Below, piece after piece: positions 1 to 11,000 of a stretch of 25,918 nucleotides of DNA. The stretch spans positions 1 to 25,918 of IMG/VR virus record IMGVR_UViG_3300021425_000168, one strand, 5' to 3'. A program made the position numbers and the translations under genes. Within the stretch, counting starts at the first letter, position 1. Every line of letters starts with the position of its first letter. The notes under the pieces were generated by a model. It made no database searches and was not told where the DNA came from. It worked only from the letters and a program-made list of their open reading frames with translations. Source of the DNA: a virus.

Positions 1-3000
1 ATTAACGGAGATAGTTCCATCGATAGCTCTGCCACTTGGAGAAATGCTTAGTGTTCCACTACCAACATTGTTATATCCAATAATCTCATTTCCAATCTTA
101 ACATATCCAACATATCCTGCACCAACTGGTCTTCCTTCAAAAGTCGTAAAGTTCTCAGTAGAAGCAACACTAATCGTTGATACTTCATCAAGTGTTACTT
201 GAGAAGTCAATACTGTTGCTGGAACATCTGATTTAATGTTATTAACTACAACTTTATTAGTAGTCGAATACATTCCGTGATTGAAGTGGTCTACCTTGAA
301 ATAATCTCCCGAATAGACACCCCCATTTGCAGAAGCAGAAACGATATTAGTTCCTGCGGCAGAAACTATAGTGGTTGCATCACTGTAATAACTTACGGCA
401 GCACCTACAGCAAACTCCGTTCCACTAGTATTGAACTGACCTTGTACATTTGTGAGGTACAGTGTATCCACACCATTGATTGCAGTAATCGTTATTCTTG
501 CATCTCTACCAGTTTGAGTTGAGGTCGTTGAAGTTTGAATACCTACAACATCACCAACTTTATAACCAGTTCCAAAGTCTGGATGGACAGTAGAATGTGC
601 TACACCAGTAATAACTCCACTGGAGTTTGTTGTTATTCTGAGTTTGAGATTTTCTCCCTCACCAGAAATATTATAAGTGCTCACAACTTCATTTGTAACA
701 CTTGCTGGATAACCAGAACCAGCAGTTGTGAGTCCGACTGTTGAAACTGAACTACCCTGCCCAACAACTACTGCAGATCCTCCATTATTATTGACACCTG
801 CAAGTTTTCTACCAACAGTTACAATGCCAATAAAGTCACTATTGGTTGTTGTCACGATACCAATCTTTCCTTTCTTGGGAAGAGTAGTAATTGGATTGTT
901 GATCAATTCGGGAACATAGGTATTACTTTCGTCAAGTGGTGGATTATAGAAATATGCAGTTCCTTGGGTTGAAGTAAACTCTGCTTTATAAAGTTTGAAC
1001 TTAAGATCTTGATTTTGATCTGTAGTCCAAATAGATCCGTTTTGAGACTTGAAGAGTGATCCAAGAGCAAATTGCTTGGTATAAATGACCTGATCAACAT
1101 CTGGAAGTTGTTGGGTATTTACTGTTTTTTCACCCATAACTCCAGTCCACACTTCATATTCATCACTTTGTTCCGAAATTAGAACTATGGCATATTCTCT
1201 ACCAGGTGGTAAGAAGATGGGTTCCGGGAATCTAACGTTTGTTGCAACTTCACCTGTGGAAGATGTTTGAATCAGTTGAGTTTCAACTCCATTTTCGTTA
1301 ATGGTTCTGGGTCTAAGAGTTACTGGAGTGCCAATGACTTCAAGTGTTGGTGTTCCAAGTTGAGTAGATCTTATTTCAACCCTTATAGGAGCATTTCCAC
1401 TATCTATAGATGCAAAATATAGATCCACTGAGGTTAAAAATACTCCATTTACATCATCATCAGTATCAATATCAGATTTGACTTGAATATTTCCACCAAC
1501 TGTGAAAGTTTGCGCCAGTGGGTCTGCATATATATTTGTGGTAACGTTTCTTCTTGTGGTAGTGGTTAGTGAAGTAGTTAATGAAGTTCTTAAATTGACA
1601 GTATTGGAAATACTTACATTAGTTCCAGTAGTTTCTCTTGCTACTGTTGCTCTAAACTGCAACAAGGTTGCATTTGCACTATAGTTTGTTTCTGCAAAAG
1701 AAACGGAATTGCTACCCGGCAATCCAGAAGCATTTGTTGGGCTGGAAGTGAGTCTGTAAGTTTTTGTTCCTGTTCGTATTCTAGTTGATGGTCTGGGTGT
1801 TTGATTTGGATTTCTTATAAAGAATGTTCCAATAAGATCTCCATAATTGTCAGAAATCAGTCTGTTATTTTTTACAAATGCGATTGCTCCACTAGTTTGT
1901 CCCACCAATTGCATTCCTTTTGCAATGTATCCAGAAAAACGACCTTGAGCATTTTGTGAAAGTGATGAAGTATCTACGTTTAATATTTTTGATGTTGAAC
2001 TATAAAAATTGCCTATTACTTCTTTATTGTATGGATCTTGATTGTAAGTTGTTGTTGGATTTCTGAATGGACCAGACTTGTGATTAGGTTTGCAAATTCT
2101 AAATCTAATTCTTTCGACACCATTTACAATTCCAACAACAGTTTCACCAATCCTAAATGCTGCAGATGCTCCAAATCCAGTAAGTTGTCTATTATTTGAA
2201 ATTTCAATGAGTTTTGGAATAATGTCAATTCCACTATTACCATCTAAGAAATGATAATATCTAGTATTCGGTTTTAAGTTTGATGCATTGAACTCAACAT
2301 TTCTAGATCTCATAAAGAGTTCATCAGGTGTTCCAACAACCTCGTTACGAATGGTCGTATCTACGGTATCAAATGAGAATGATCCTGTTGCAGTGCTAGA
2401 AGAGTTTGAAACACTGGTTGAAGAACTAGTTGATCTTCCAACTACTGTATCTACTGTAGATGAACGAACTAATCTACCACCTCTTGCTCTACCTGCTCTT
2501 ACAGTTATTCCATCAAGTCGCGTAGTACTTGTCAAGTTTTGTCTCAGGTTTTGACTCAAATTATTAACTAAGTTTACACTTCTATTTTGAGTCCTTACTA
2601 CACCCCGATCAATGTTTCTATCTGCTAATTGAACTGTTCTAGTCCAGCTGTCAACTTCTGGTTGTAGTTTTATTACCCCATCATATACAACAATGTTAAA
2701 TGGATTGACATTTTCAACTTTTGTTGCAAATGGTTGCTCTAACCAATTAACTTGATTATATGCAAGAGTTAGTACGTTACCAGTCTTTTGTATGTTCTCA
2801 TCCAAAAGTTGAAGAGGTGGATTTGAATATTTGTCGAGAGATAAATCTAAATTCTCTGGATCTAAGTCATCTTCAGTTGCAATTAAAGATTCTAAAGAAT
2901 CACTGCTGATATCAGAATTTAATGTTCTAGAATCTTTATCGACTAATGTTGTTGAGAAGAATGTGTCGAATTTTGATTCATCGGAAAAATCGTCAACAAA

Positions 3001-6000
3001 AAATCCACTCTTGAATCTATTTCTTCCTTCGGCATCTTGAATCTGTAAAGACTGAGTATTGACTTCGAGTAAAGATAATGTTGTTACTCTTTCCAGATTT
3101 TCAACTCTATCTTCAATAAGTCCAATGTCTCTCATTGTATATCTTCTATTATCCGTTAGAATAATATTTGCATCAGAAGGATTGTATAAGTATGCTGGAT
3201 ATGCAATTGTTCCTAATTCCAAAAACTCACCATTTTTTGTCGGTGGCTTTGGATTTTTTGATGATAAACCTTTTTCTACAACAAAATTTCCGAGAATATC
3301 TAAATAAATCTTGTCAATTCTAGGAAGATAAAAACTTTGGTTGATTACTGATCCCTCTTCTGGTGCCAATAATCTTAATGGAGAAGTATTAAATGCCGAA
3401 GTTCTTGAGTTGAAATCAAATGGTGATCTATCAGTTGTTACTGTAGGATCAAAAACGGACACTCTAGGTCTAAAATCTAGTGTATCAGTTGCTCTGACAG
3501 ATCCTCCAATATTTGGAATATCAGTCGAAAATCTATCTTTATCGTAGCTATCAACAGTAAATACATCACCCATATCGTTTGTTGGAACTGTATAATGGTC
3601 AAATACGACCATTAAACGTCTTGATGGATCTTGAGTATTTTTAGTTCTTACAAGTCTGGAATAATCATAATACTGATTTTTTTGACCTCTATTCAGTTTG
3701 AACTCTTGCGTTATATTGCTAAAGTTTCCATTCGTAATAGAATCTACTTCAGATGTGATTCCAGATTCTTCAAAAGTTACTGCTTCACCTATAGAAAACT
3801 TATTTTCGTTCAAATAAACAATTCCTAATTTATTTGCAGCACCAGATGAAGGAGTTGTTGTGTTATTTGTAACGACTCTGGCAACTGCATTGCTTACAGA
3901 TCCTATGATGTTTTCACCAATGAGTGCATTTGATCCAACATTTGTAATAACTGGAAACCCTACTACGTCCAAAGTCGGATTTGATGTATTTAAAGATTCA
4001 TATACGGCAAGAACTTTTACTACATCTGGATAGTTTAAAGAAATTTCTTCATCCTGAACCCTCAAGCCATAATATTCATTATAAGTCAATCCATCATTTT
4101 TGGAAGTTGCCTCGTTAGTGCCAGATTCTTTCAGTTTGGATCCGTTCACAAATAAAACTCTGCTTCTACTGAAGTTTTTGGTTTTACTTTGAATTCCATT
4201 CTTGAGAAAGGTTACATTAACAACAGTATCGTTATTTGATTGGGCACTATCAAGATTTCTTAAGGTGATTGTATTTCCACTAAGATCAAATGAATCGGAA
4301 GTAATGGTTCCAATACCTCCACCATTATATCCAACAGAAAATCTTTCTTGATCAAAGTTTACCCAAGAGATATCAGTAACACCACTAATATCACTAGTGT
4401 TTAATGTAATAGTATTATCTGAGTTATCGACATCTTGTCCCGTAAGTTGATCAATCAAATAAAGATTGGAATTTGAGAGATCAACATCGGAAGTATTTTG
4501 TTCTGGTAATGGTGCAAATAATGTGCCAGATCCTCTTACAATAGGTGCACCTAAGAATCCGTTAACTTGAATATCTGATGTTGGAAGTGCTCCATTGAAA
4601 ACTCCTGATACACTAGATATTGCAGAAACCTCAAATGACAATAAATCTGATGCGATACTGGATATTCTATTGTAAGATTCTAAAGAAGATCCTGATTGTT
4701 GATATCTAATAACTGTATCTGTTCTAAGACCTACGAAAGTACGTCCAGGAGACGTTACTGTCGAAATTCCACCACCAGCAGCAGTAATGACTAACTGAGA
4801 AACTGCTCCGGGAAAATCAAACTTATCTAAAATAGAGTCTGCTTTGAAATCATTAGTTCCACTGAAAGGAGTGGTTTGTTTTACAGACTTTATATTCTGA
4901 GTATTGTATGCACGAACTTCGGTTACAGATCTTGATGATTCTACACCATTGATGATTAAAGTTTCACCCTTTGCGAAAGTTCCTGAGGTCTGTCTTAAGA
5001 AGACAATATTGGACGATCCGTCTGCAGTAGCAAATCCTGTTGCACCAGTGCTCTTTCCTTTAACAAAATATGATTGCTTAATCTGTGATGTAGTTACTGC
5101 TTGATTTAATGTGAGTTTTGTGTATGTTTGAATATCATAAAGTCTCAAATCCCAACTTGTGGTTGCATCTGCATATGCAGAATCTGTTAAATTGAAAGAG
5201 TAAACTCTTGCTTTACCAATTTGCTCTCCAACACATCCAAATTGTGCGTACAGTGAGATTGTTTCTCTTACTTTTGCTACACCAGTTACATTATTGACTC
5301 TTAAAATATTTCCCATTTCAAATGGGACTGTTACGTTTTTAATATCTTCAGTATCTCTTGGTTTTTCTACATCAATGATCGATGTTGATGTTTTTTCAAT
5401 ATCATATCCTTTTACATATGCTTTACCTGGAGATATTTTCAGAGATATAAGATTATCAGATGGAATATTTCCTTGATCTGTTTGTTCATTAGCAAAAAAT
5501 GAACCATCATTTCCTAGTAGATTATTTAAAGACTCTTCTAAATTTAAATCAAAAGGTCTTACAGTATAATCTCCAGATTCATCAAAAGTTCTTTCTGCAA
5601 GATAATCCCGGATTTTATTATATTCAGTTTTTGTTGTTATCTTTTTAACTCTTCCATTTTTTAATCTAAGTAACTCTACAAAATCAGTATCATTCGTATC
5701 TGTTAATGATTTTTTTGTAAGAGATAAAGATATTTTAAGTCTATCGGCACCTGGTGATGCATAATTTGTGAATCCCTTTGCGTTATCATATAAGGATTCA
5801 TCTTCTTTTGCATTAACAACAGATTCTGTTATTTTTAAACCAACTCTGTATGATGGAGTATTTGTATATTCATCTAATACAATAGTTTGCTCAGAAACTT
5901 TTACAAAATACCCTCTTATGAAATAAACTCCTTCACCAATTGATGCTGCTGATCCAATGGCAGTTGCATTTGTACTGATTAAGGATCCAAAAGGAGTTCC

Positions 6001-6495
6001 TGCATTTATAGTCGTATTTCCATACACAACGTTCTCTGTTGCAGACAATAATTCTCCATCTGCAAATTCAGAGAACTCGAAGTTCAAATCAGATTCAAGA
6101 TATTTTACATATAATGTAATATTATCTACATTATCATTTTCCGTTGGCAGAACTACTTTCTGAACTTTTGCAGTAATTCCAGTAACTTGCCCCTGTATCG
6201 TTTTTCCGACAAACTTATCAATATATAATGATATGTCAACTCCAAATTGAGTAGAATTTAGTTTAACCGCATAAAACTGCCCATCATATGTTATGTTTCC
6301 AGGGATAACCATTGATCCCTCTTTAAACATATGACTTCCAAAATCTTCAATCTGATTTTGAAGTATTGATTGTAAAGTTGTCAGTTCTCTAGACTGAACA
6401 GGATATCCTGGTTTAAATAAAACCTTTAGAAAGTTTTTTGCTGAATCAAAATCGTCATGGTATGGATTGATATTTAAGTTTGTTTTTTGCGACAT
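1..6495 (-). CDS. DUF4815-type giant virion structural protein, 3' end beyond the window
   Basis: The reading frame opens at ATG 6495 and the gene has no stop before position 1, so at least 2165 codons are present and the C-terminus lies off the left edge. I read the frame codon by codon over 1-1380 and translated the N-terminal quarter and several later stretches without finding a break. The N-terminus (residues 27-46, FKPGYPVQSRELTTLQSILQ, then a GSMVIPGNITYDG segment near residue 59) matches the DUF4815 family of cyanophage virion proteins as I know it. A Ser/Thr-rich stretch lies near residues 1350-1385. At about residue 1663 a DPLAQTF signature begins, followed by GVFLTSVDLYFASID and PIRVEIR, a pattern common in phage tail and fibre proteins. 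The visible end (1-125) carries an IGNEIIGYNNV...RAIDGT module. The gene starts 6 bases after gp8 with a weak SD (AAAG). Its place after gp8 is where T4 has genes 9 and 10. A peripheral baseplate or fibre role is inferred, not shown. Confidence 0.85.
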   Translation of the reverse strand, partial: MSQKTNLNINPYHDDFDSAKNFLKVLFKPGYPVQSRELTTLQSILQNQIEDFGSHMFKEGSMVIPGNITYDGQFYAVKLNSTQFGVDISLYIDKFVGKTIQGQVTGITAKVQKVVLPTENDNVDNITLYVKYLESDLNFEFSEFADGELLSATENVVYGNTTINAGTPFGSLISTNATAIGSAASIGEGVYFIRGYFVKVSEQTIVLDEYTNTPSYRVGLKITESVVNAKEDESLYDNAKGFTNYASPGADRLKISLSLTKKSLTDTNDTDFVELLRLKNGRVKKITTKTEYNKIRDYLAERTFDESGDYTVRPFDLNLEESLNNLLGNDGSFFANEQTDQGNIPSDNLISLKISPGKAYVKGYDIEKTSTSIIDVEKPRDTEDIKNVTVPFEMGNILRVNNVTGVAKVRETISLYAQFGCVGEQIGKARVYSFNLTDSAYADATTSWDLRLYDIQTYTKLTLNQAVTTSQIKQSYFVKGKSTGATGFATADGSSNIVFLRQTSGTFAKGETLIINGVESSRSVTEVRAYNTQNIKSVKQTTPFSGTNDFKADSILDKFDFPGAVSQLVITAAGGGISTVTSPGRTFVGLRTDTVIRYQQSGSSLESYNRISSIASDLLSFEVSAISSVSGVFNGALPTSDIQVNGFLGAPIVRGSGTLFAPLPEQNTSDVDLSNSNLYLIDQLTGQDVDNSDNTITLNTSDISGVTDISWVNFDQERFSVGYNGGGIGTITSDSFDLSGNTITLRNLDSAQSNNDTVVNVTFLKNGIQSKTKNFSRSRVLFVNGSKLKESGTNEATSKNDGLTYNEYYGLRVQDEEISLNYPDVVKVLAVYESLNTSNPTLDVVGFPVITNVGSNALIGENIIGSVSNAVARVVTNNTTTPSSGAANKLGIVYLNENKFSIGEAVTFEESGITSEVDSITNGNFSNITQEFKLNRGQKNQYYDYSRLVRTKNTQDPSRRLMVVFDHYTVPTNDMGDVFTVDSYDKDRFSTDIPNIGGSVRATDTLDFRPRVSVFDPTVTTDRSPFDFNSRTSAFNTSPLRLLAPEEGSVINQSFYLPRIDKIYLDILGNFVVEKGLSSKNPKPPTKNGEFLELGTIAYPAYLYNPSDANIILTDNRRYTMRDIGLIEDRVENLERVTTLSLLEVNTQSLQIQDAEGRNRFKSGFFVDDFSDESKFDTFFSTTLVDKDSRTLNSDISSDSLESLIATEDDLDPENLDLSLDKYSNPPLQLLDENIQKTGNVLTLAYNQVNWLEQPFATKVENVNPFNIVVYDGVIKLQPEVDSWTRTVQLADRNIDRGVVRTQNRSVNLVNNLSQNLRQNLTSTTRLDGITVRAGRARGGRLVRSSTVDTVVGRSTSSSTSVSNSSSTATGSFSFDTVDTTIRNEVVGTPDELFMRSRNVEFNASNLKPNTRYYHFLDGNSGIDIIPKLIEISNNRQLTGFGASAAFRIGETVVGIVNGVERIRFRICKPNHKSGPFRNPTTTYNQDPYNKEVIGNFYSSTSKILNVDTSSLSQNAQGRFSGYIAKGMQLVGQTSGAIAFVKNNRLISDNYGDLIGTFFIRNPNQTPRPSTRIRTGTKTYRLTSSPTNASGLPGSNSVSFAETNYSANATLLQFRATVARETTGTNVSISNTVNLRTSLTTSLTTTTRRNVTTNIYADPLAQTFTVGGNIQVKSDIDTDDDVNGVFLTSVDLYFASIDSGNAPIRVEIRSTQLGTPTLEVIGTPVTLRPRTINENGVETQLIQTSSTGEVATNVRFPEPIFLPPGREYAIVLISEQSDEYEVWTGVMGEKTVNTQQLPDVDQVIYTKQFALGSLFKSQNGSIWTTDQNQDLKFKLYKAEFTSTQGTAYFYNPPLDESNTYVPELINNPITTLPKKGKIGIVTTTNSDFIGIVTVGRKLAGVNNNGGSAVVVGQGSSVSTVGLTTAGSGYPASVTNEVVSTYNISGEGENLKLRITTNSSGVITGVAHSTVHPDFGTGYKVGDVVGIQTSTTSTQTGRDARITITAINGVDTLYLTNVQGQFNTSGTEFAVGAAVSYYSDATTIVSAAGTNIVSASANGGVYSGDYFKVDHFNHGMYSTTNKVVVNNIKSDVPATVLTSQVTLDEVSTISVASTENFTTFEGRPVGAGYVGYVKIGNEIIGYNNVGSGTLSISPSGRAIDGTISVN

Positions 6496-6501
6496 TTTTC
6501 T

Positions 6502-8070
6502 TTAGAATTCCAGAATAATTTTGATGTCTTCTTTTTGTCTAGAGTCTCTCTGCACAAGAGAACGATTATCGATGTAAATAATATCTCCCGTGTTTTTATT
6601 TATCTCTGGATCTGCAACCCCTCCAAAGAAAGTTACACCCAAACTAACTTGTTTTGATCCAATCGTAGTTGTTATACCACTGAAGTTTATATCAACAGAT
6701 CCACTAATTGGAGAGATAGTTGAGGTAGTTGATGCAAAACTAACAACGTTTGCCTTTCCAGTAACATCATTTCTATCAGTCTGATCAACACCATTAGCAA
6801 AATTTAAGGATCTATCTTGATAATACTTTAATACTTTAGTATCCGTATCATATGATGCAATATATCCTCTTGCAGTTCCATTATCAGTGAATTGAGTTAT
6901 TGCCGCACCAACAACAGGAGTGCCACTAAAATCTGATGTCAATTTGATGGCACCCAGAGAAGAGTATTGATTGCCAGTAAAAGTTGTTTGTGAATTATAT
7001 TTTTCAGGATTCTTGATGATGCCAACTTGAGAAAACTTAGTATCTGTTGGAAAATCCTTCGTTGAATCATCAAATCTCGAATATACTAGGACTTTATCTG
7101 CACCCAATTCGGAATAAATGTCATATCCATGACCTCTGGATGGAGGAATGATCGGAATTAATTTTGCAACGTTACTACCAAGAGAATCACTTTCTGAGTG
7201 TCCAAAATCTACAATTCCAAAAGTATATCCACTACCACCAGAAACCACAGTTGTTTTTGTGATCTGACCGGAAGTATTGACCTCTATATTAACCTTTCCT
7301 CCAGTTCCATCACCCTTAATATCATAGGTTCCTGCAGAATAAATTCCACTTCCACCATCTGCAATATAAACAATCTTAATTTGATTATTATTTACAGTAG
7401 AATCACCAGCATCTCTCACGCTTTGAATTTGGAAATCTGTAGATGTTCCCCATTCATTTGGAAGAACAATATATTCGGTAGAATCAAATTTAATGATATC
7501 ACTTGGGGAAATAGTAAATAAGTATTTCCAAATATAACCATCACCACTTGTTCCAGCAGCAGAGGGTTCTAAATCTGTAAATGTTGGTTCATCTTGAGAT
7601 GTATTTCCACTCAGATTAGACGATCCTCCAATATCTCCATGTGATCCATTGTAAAGACAGACATAAACTCTAAAATCACTATTAACGACATAATAGTTTG
7701 TATCATAAAGTCTTGCACTTTTTGCATTAGGACTTTGATTCACAATACTATAATCATGACGATACATGTCATATCTAGTGTTTGAAGTCCAAGTGACTTT
7801 CCTTATAACTCTCCTAACATTTGAACTATTCAACTTCTTACCAAAAAGAGAAGTATTTCTATAATGACTCAAATATTGTTGATTATCAATAGGACTAGGG
7901 GGATTTGTTGGAGTAATACTCCAAGTATCAGATCTACCAAATCCAACAGAAGTTGGTCCAGGATTTGACAGTCCTAGAAAAACATAATATGAATTATTAG
8001 CATCCAATACAGAATCTACAAAATTATTAGCATTCGCAATTCTAAATTGGTCTGTTACTATAGCAGCCAT
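6502..8070 (-). CDS. 8: Baseplate wedge subunit gp8
   Basis: This is a 522-residue homologue of T4 gp8, a dimeric baseplate wedge component that joins the gp7/gp10 arm. The fit to T4 gp8 is clear in three places. The N-terminus has IVTDQFR, then a GRSDTW segment near residues 45-50. Around residues 175-207 there is a DGYIWKYLF...TEYIVLPNEW block (T4 has DGYVWEYLF...TEYIVVPW). The C-terminus has TGDIIYIDNR followed by EDIKIILEF, against GEMIYMENR and EEINILFTF in T4. T4 gp8 is 334 residues, so this protein is about 190 residues longer. The extra sequence lies mainly between residues about 210 and 440 and includes two GGSGxY/GGSGY segments. It starts at ATG 8070 behind a late promoter box, 29 bases after the giant gene stops. 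SD complementarity is poor, as for several neighbours. Confidence 0.92.
   Translation of the reverse strand: MAAIVTDQFRIANANNFVDSVLDANNSYYVFLGLSNPGPTSVGFGRSDTWSITPTNPPSPIDNQQYLSHYRNTSLFGKKLNSSNVRRVIRKVTWTSNTRYDMYRHDYSIVNQSPNAKSARLYDTNYYVVNSDFRVYVCLYNGSHGDIGGSSNLSGNTSQDEPTFTDLEPSAAGTSGDGYIWKYLFTISPSDIIKFDSTEYIVLPNEWGTSTDFQIQSVRDAGDSTVNNNQIKIVYIADGGSGIYSAGTYDIKGDGTGGKVNIEVNTSGQITKTTVVSGGSGYTFGIVDFGHSESDSLGSNVAKLIPIIPPSRGHGYDIYSELGADKVLVYSRFDDSTKDFPTDTKFSQVGIIKNPEKYNSQTTFTGNQYSSLGAIKLTSDFSGTPVVGAAITQFTDNGTARGYIASYDTDTKVLKYYQDRSLNFANGVDQTDRNDVTGKANVVSFASTTSTISPISGSVDINFSGITTTIGSKQVSLGVTFFGGVADPEINKNTGDIIYIDNRSLVQRDSRQKEDIKIILEF
6597..6604 (-). promoter_or_regulatory. Possible relaxed late promoter box for the DUF4815 gene
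   Basis: GATAAATA on the minus strand fits the relaxed NATAAATA pattern. It lies inside the end of gp8, about 100 bases before ATG 6495. It overlaps conserved gp8 codons, so the match may be accidental. Confidence 0.22.
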
Positions 8071-8087
8071 ATTACACAGTTTTTAGA

Positions 8088-8095
8088 TATTTATA
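8088..8095 (-). promoter_or_regulatory. T4-type late promoter box for gp8
   Basis: The minus strand reads TATAAATA, the exact T4 late consensus recognised by the gp55 sigma factor with the sliding clamp. It lies inside the 29-base gap between the giant gene and gp8. A start about 6 bases downstream would give a leader of roughly 12 nt before ATG 8070. T4 late promoters have no -35 element, and none is needed here. Confidence 0.72.
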
Positions 8096-8099
8096 TTGT

Positions 8100-11000
8100 T
8101 TAGTTTAGTGTTTCTGGAAGTGCTCCAGTTTTTCTAAGTCCTTCACCTCTTCTTTGGATTGTTGGGAATGTGGATAATCCAACATCAACAGTTTTTCCAG
8201 TAACTCCAATAGAAATTGGAGAAGATGCTCTAGTAATTGATGTAAATAATCCCCAGGAGAATTGACCAACTATATCTCCACTTGTAGTGAGACCAGATGT
8301 AGATGTTCCAGAATCAATATTACAGGTAACAATTCCAACCGTTCCATCAACAGTTATTGCTCCAATATAATAAACATTATCTAAGAATGTTGTTCCAATA
8401 CCAACTACTGCACTATTGGAATCATCAACTGTTGTTACTCCAGATCCAACCTTAGTATTCTTAACAAATATCGGATATCCTATCTTCAAATCATTACCAA
8501 ATGCTGTTGGAAATCTATCAAGATGGAATTTAATTGCTAATGGATGTCCACCAGTACCTGTAGTGGTTTCTATAGAAGTTATAATCCCGGAGAAACCAGA
8601 AACATTTTCAATTTTTCCTAAAATTTCATAATTTGGATCTGGCAAAGGAACAATAGTTTTTGGTGCAACACTGTATCCAAATCCAGGATTTACAATTGTA
8701 GTTCCTGTAATTACTCCATTAGTAATTGTTCCTGTTGCAGTAGCAGTTGTTCCTACACCAACACCAATTTGCAGAGGTTTTTGGAATTTAATATTAACAG
8801 TGGATCCAGTATATCCACTTCCACCATTAGCAATAGTAAGGGAAGAAATAGTTCCACCAGCACCAATTGTTGCTGTTATATTTGCTGGAGATGGATCTTC
8901 TTTACCGTCAACTACAATACCTTTCAGATCATTATATGGTCCACCTCCTAAATTATATGCAAAATCACTTACATCATCAACAAAAACTCTAGAATCTGAA
9001 GATGAAACATCTTTGATAATTCTTGCTGTTGGATATACTTGAGAAATTGTAGTTTGTCTAGTTTTATAGATAAACTCACCATTAATTACCCTATCAGTTT
9101 TTTGTTTTGTCCATGACATGGGTTTGTCATTGACTTCATCAACTCCTTGATCAGCATATAAATTTGTTTCAAACTTATCTGAGAAAGAAACATCAAAAAC
9201 GACTCTTCCATCCTGAGTTACTGTACTAGGTATAGTATCATTCTTAAATACCTGAACATTATCACCTCTTTCCAAAGTCGGAATAACATTATCTACTTGT
9301 AAATCATCTAAACCCCTTGTGCCTCGATAGAAGAAAATATCAATATTGTCAGACGATTTTGGAGGAACACTAAACGCAACTGATGTGCCACCATCAAAAA
9401 TATATGCTTCTCCAGGTTCTTGTAGAACACCATTGATGAATATTAATAATACATTTTGGAGATCTATGGTAGACTCTTCTGGTTTTTCGAAACTTAAGAT
9501 TGATCCATTGTAGAATAATGGGAATCTAATTCTTGATCCATCTTGAAAGTTTTTAATCGAGTCAATAAAGTCAAGTTCCCCAAATTGCCATGCACCAAAT
9601 TTATCACTATATGTTTCTAATACAGTTAATTCAAGTTCAGATAATGGAGAAGATAATCCTGCAGCAGTAACAAGACCAACCGGTTTGAATACATCACCTT
9701 TCCGGAATGCATAACCAGATCTTGCGATAGAGAAACTATTAACGGAGTGATATGTAGATCCAACACCAACTGTAGAACTTGCTCCAACATTAACATTAAG
9801 TAGTAGTCCAGTTCCCGTATCTGTTGTTGCACCCACACCTATCCTAGAAACGCCAACAACTTCAAGATTTTCATATGTAGGTTCAGAAACAAATATTTCT
9901 GGGTTATTATATCCACTTCCACCATCATTGATGGTGAACACCAATGTTCCACCTGCACCTACTGTAGCACTAATATCTGCTACATTTCCACTATGTCCAT
10001 TTTCATAAACACTGATACCTATTGATACAATTCCATTATATCCAGATCCAAAGGTTCCTCCAGTAATTCCAGTATTTAATCCAACAATAGCACCAGCAGA
10101 AACTACTGCAGTCACTGCAGCACCAGCAAGAGGTGCATATCCAAGACCACCAGTTGATCCAAGAGAAATGATAACACCACCTCTAGGAATCTGATTTTGA
10201 TTTATATCAGATTCAGAAACCAAAATACTATTTGGATCTGCTATATCAGTTCTAATCCCACTGAATACGATAGAAGAGATTCCTGTAGGAGAAGTTTGCT
10301 CTATAATTTTAAAATTATTTGATGGGTTATTCTGAGTCGTTGGAGATTGGAATATACCGTTGATGAATACTATTCCATTTCCTCCAGTGGTTCCAATTCC
10401 AGCAGTATTTGCCCCACCAACAGTTAATGTAAATGTTCTTCCGATACCACTAAATTCTTCCGAAACATCATCATAAATTTGATTTGTGCTATAATCACTT
10501 CTAAGGAAAACTCTACCAGTAAAATCAGAAGTCTCAAATTCTAAATTACCTGCAGTTCTAGTGATACTTGAATTACCTCTAGGTGATTTTGTAAAGAAGA
10601 TGCTGTCTCCAACAATATTGTAAGAACCTCTGTATATTCTGGTTGTTGTTGAATCAGTATGTGATGTTGCAGATGATCCGACATGACCCCTTACAACATT
10701 GACTAATTTTTCAGTTCCTGTGTTGCTAATAGGTCCAACATTAGTTGTTCCAAAACCAACATTAATAACCTTCATATATTCATCATCAATTCTCAGTATA
10801 TCAAGAGGAACTACAGTTGAAATTCCACTTAAAGCAAATGTTGTTGCTGTAGTTGTAATTCCTCCACCATTTCCTGCCAATGTTTGAGAAATTTTTGTAA
10901 ATGCAATCGGATATTGTACTACGTTATCGAGAGTGATGATTGCCTTTTCATTTCTCTTTGCCATTGCAAATTCATGAGAATTTCCTTCTCCCAAAGAAGT

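Noticed and set aside
277-6163. Plus-strand open frames of 60-90 codons between 277 and 6163
   Set aside because: They lie opposite the DUF4815 gene, have unusual composition (runs of Ser/Cys/Thr or Val), lack SDs and recall no family.
7198-7521. Plus-strand 107-codon open frame opposite gp8
   Set aside because: It is low-complexity in Ser/Ile/Asn, a reverse-strand shadow of a conserved gp8 region, and has no SD.
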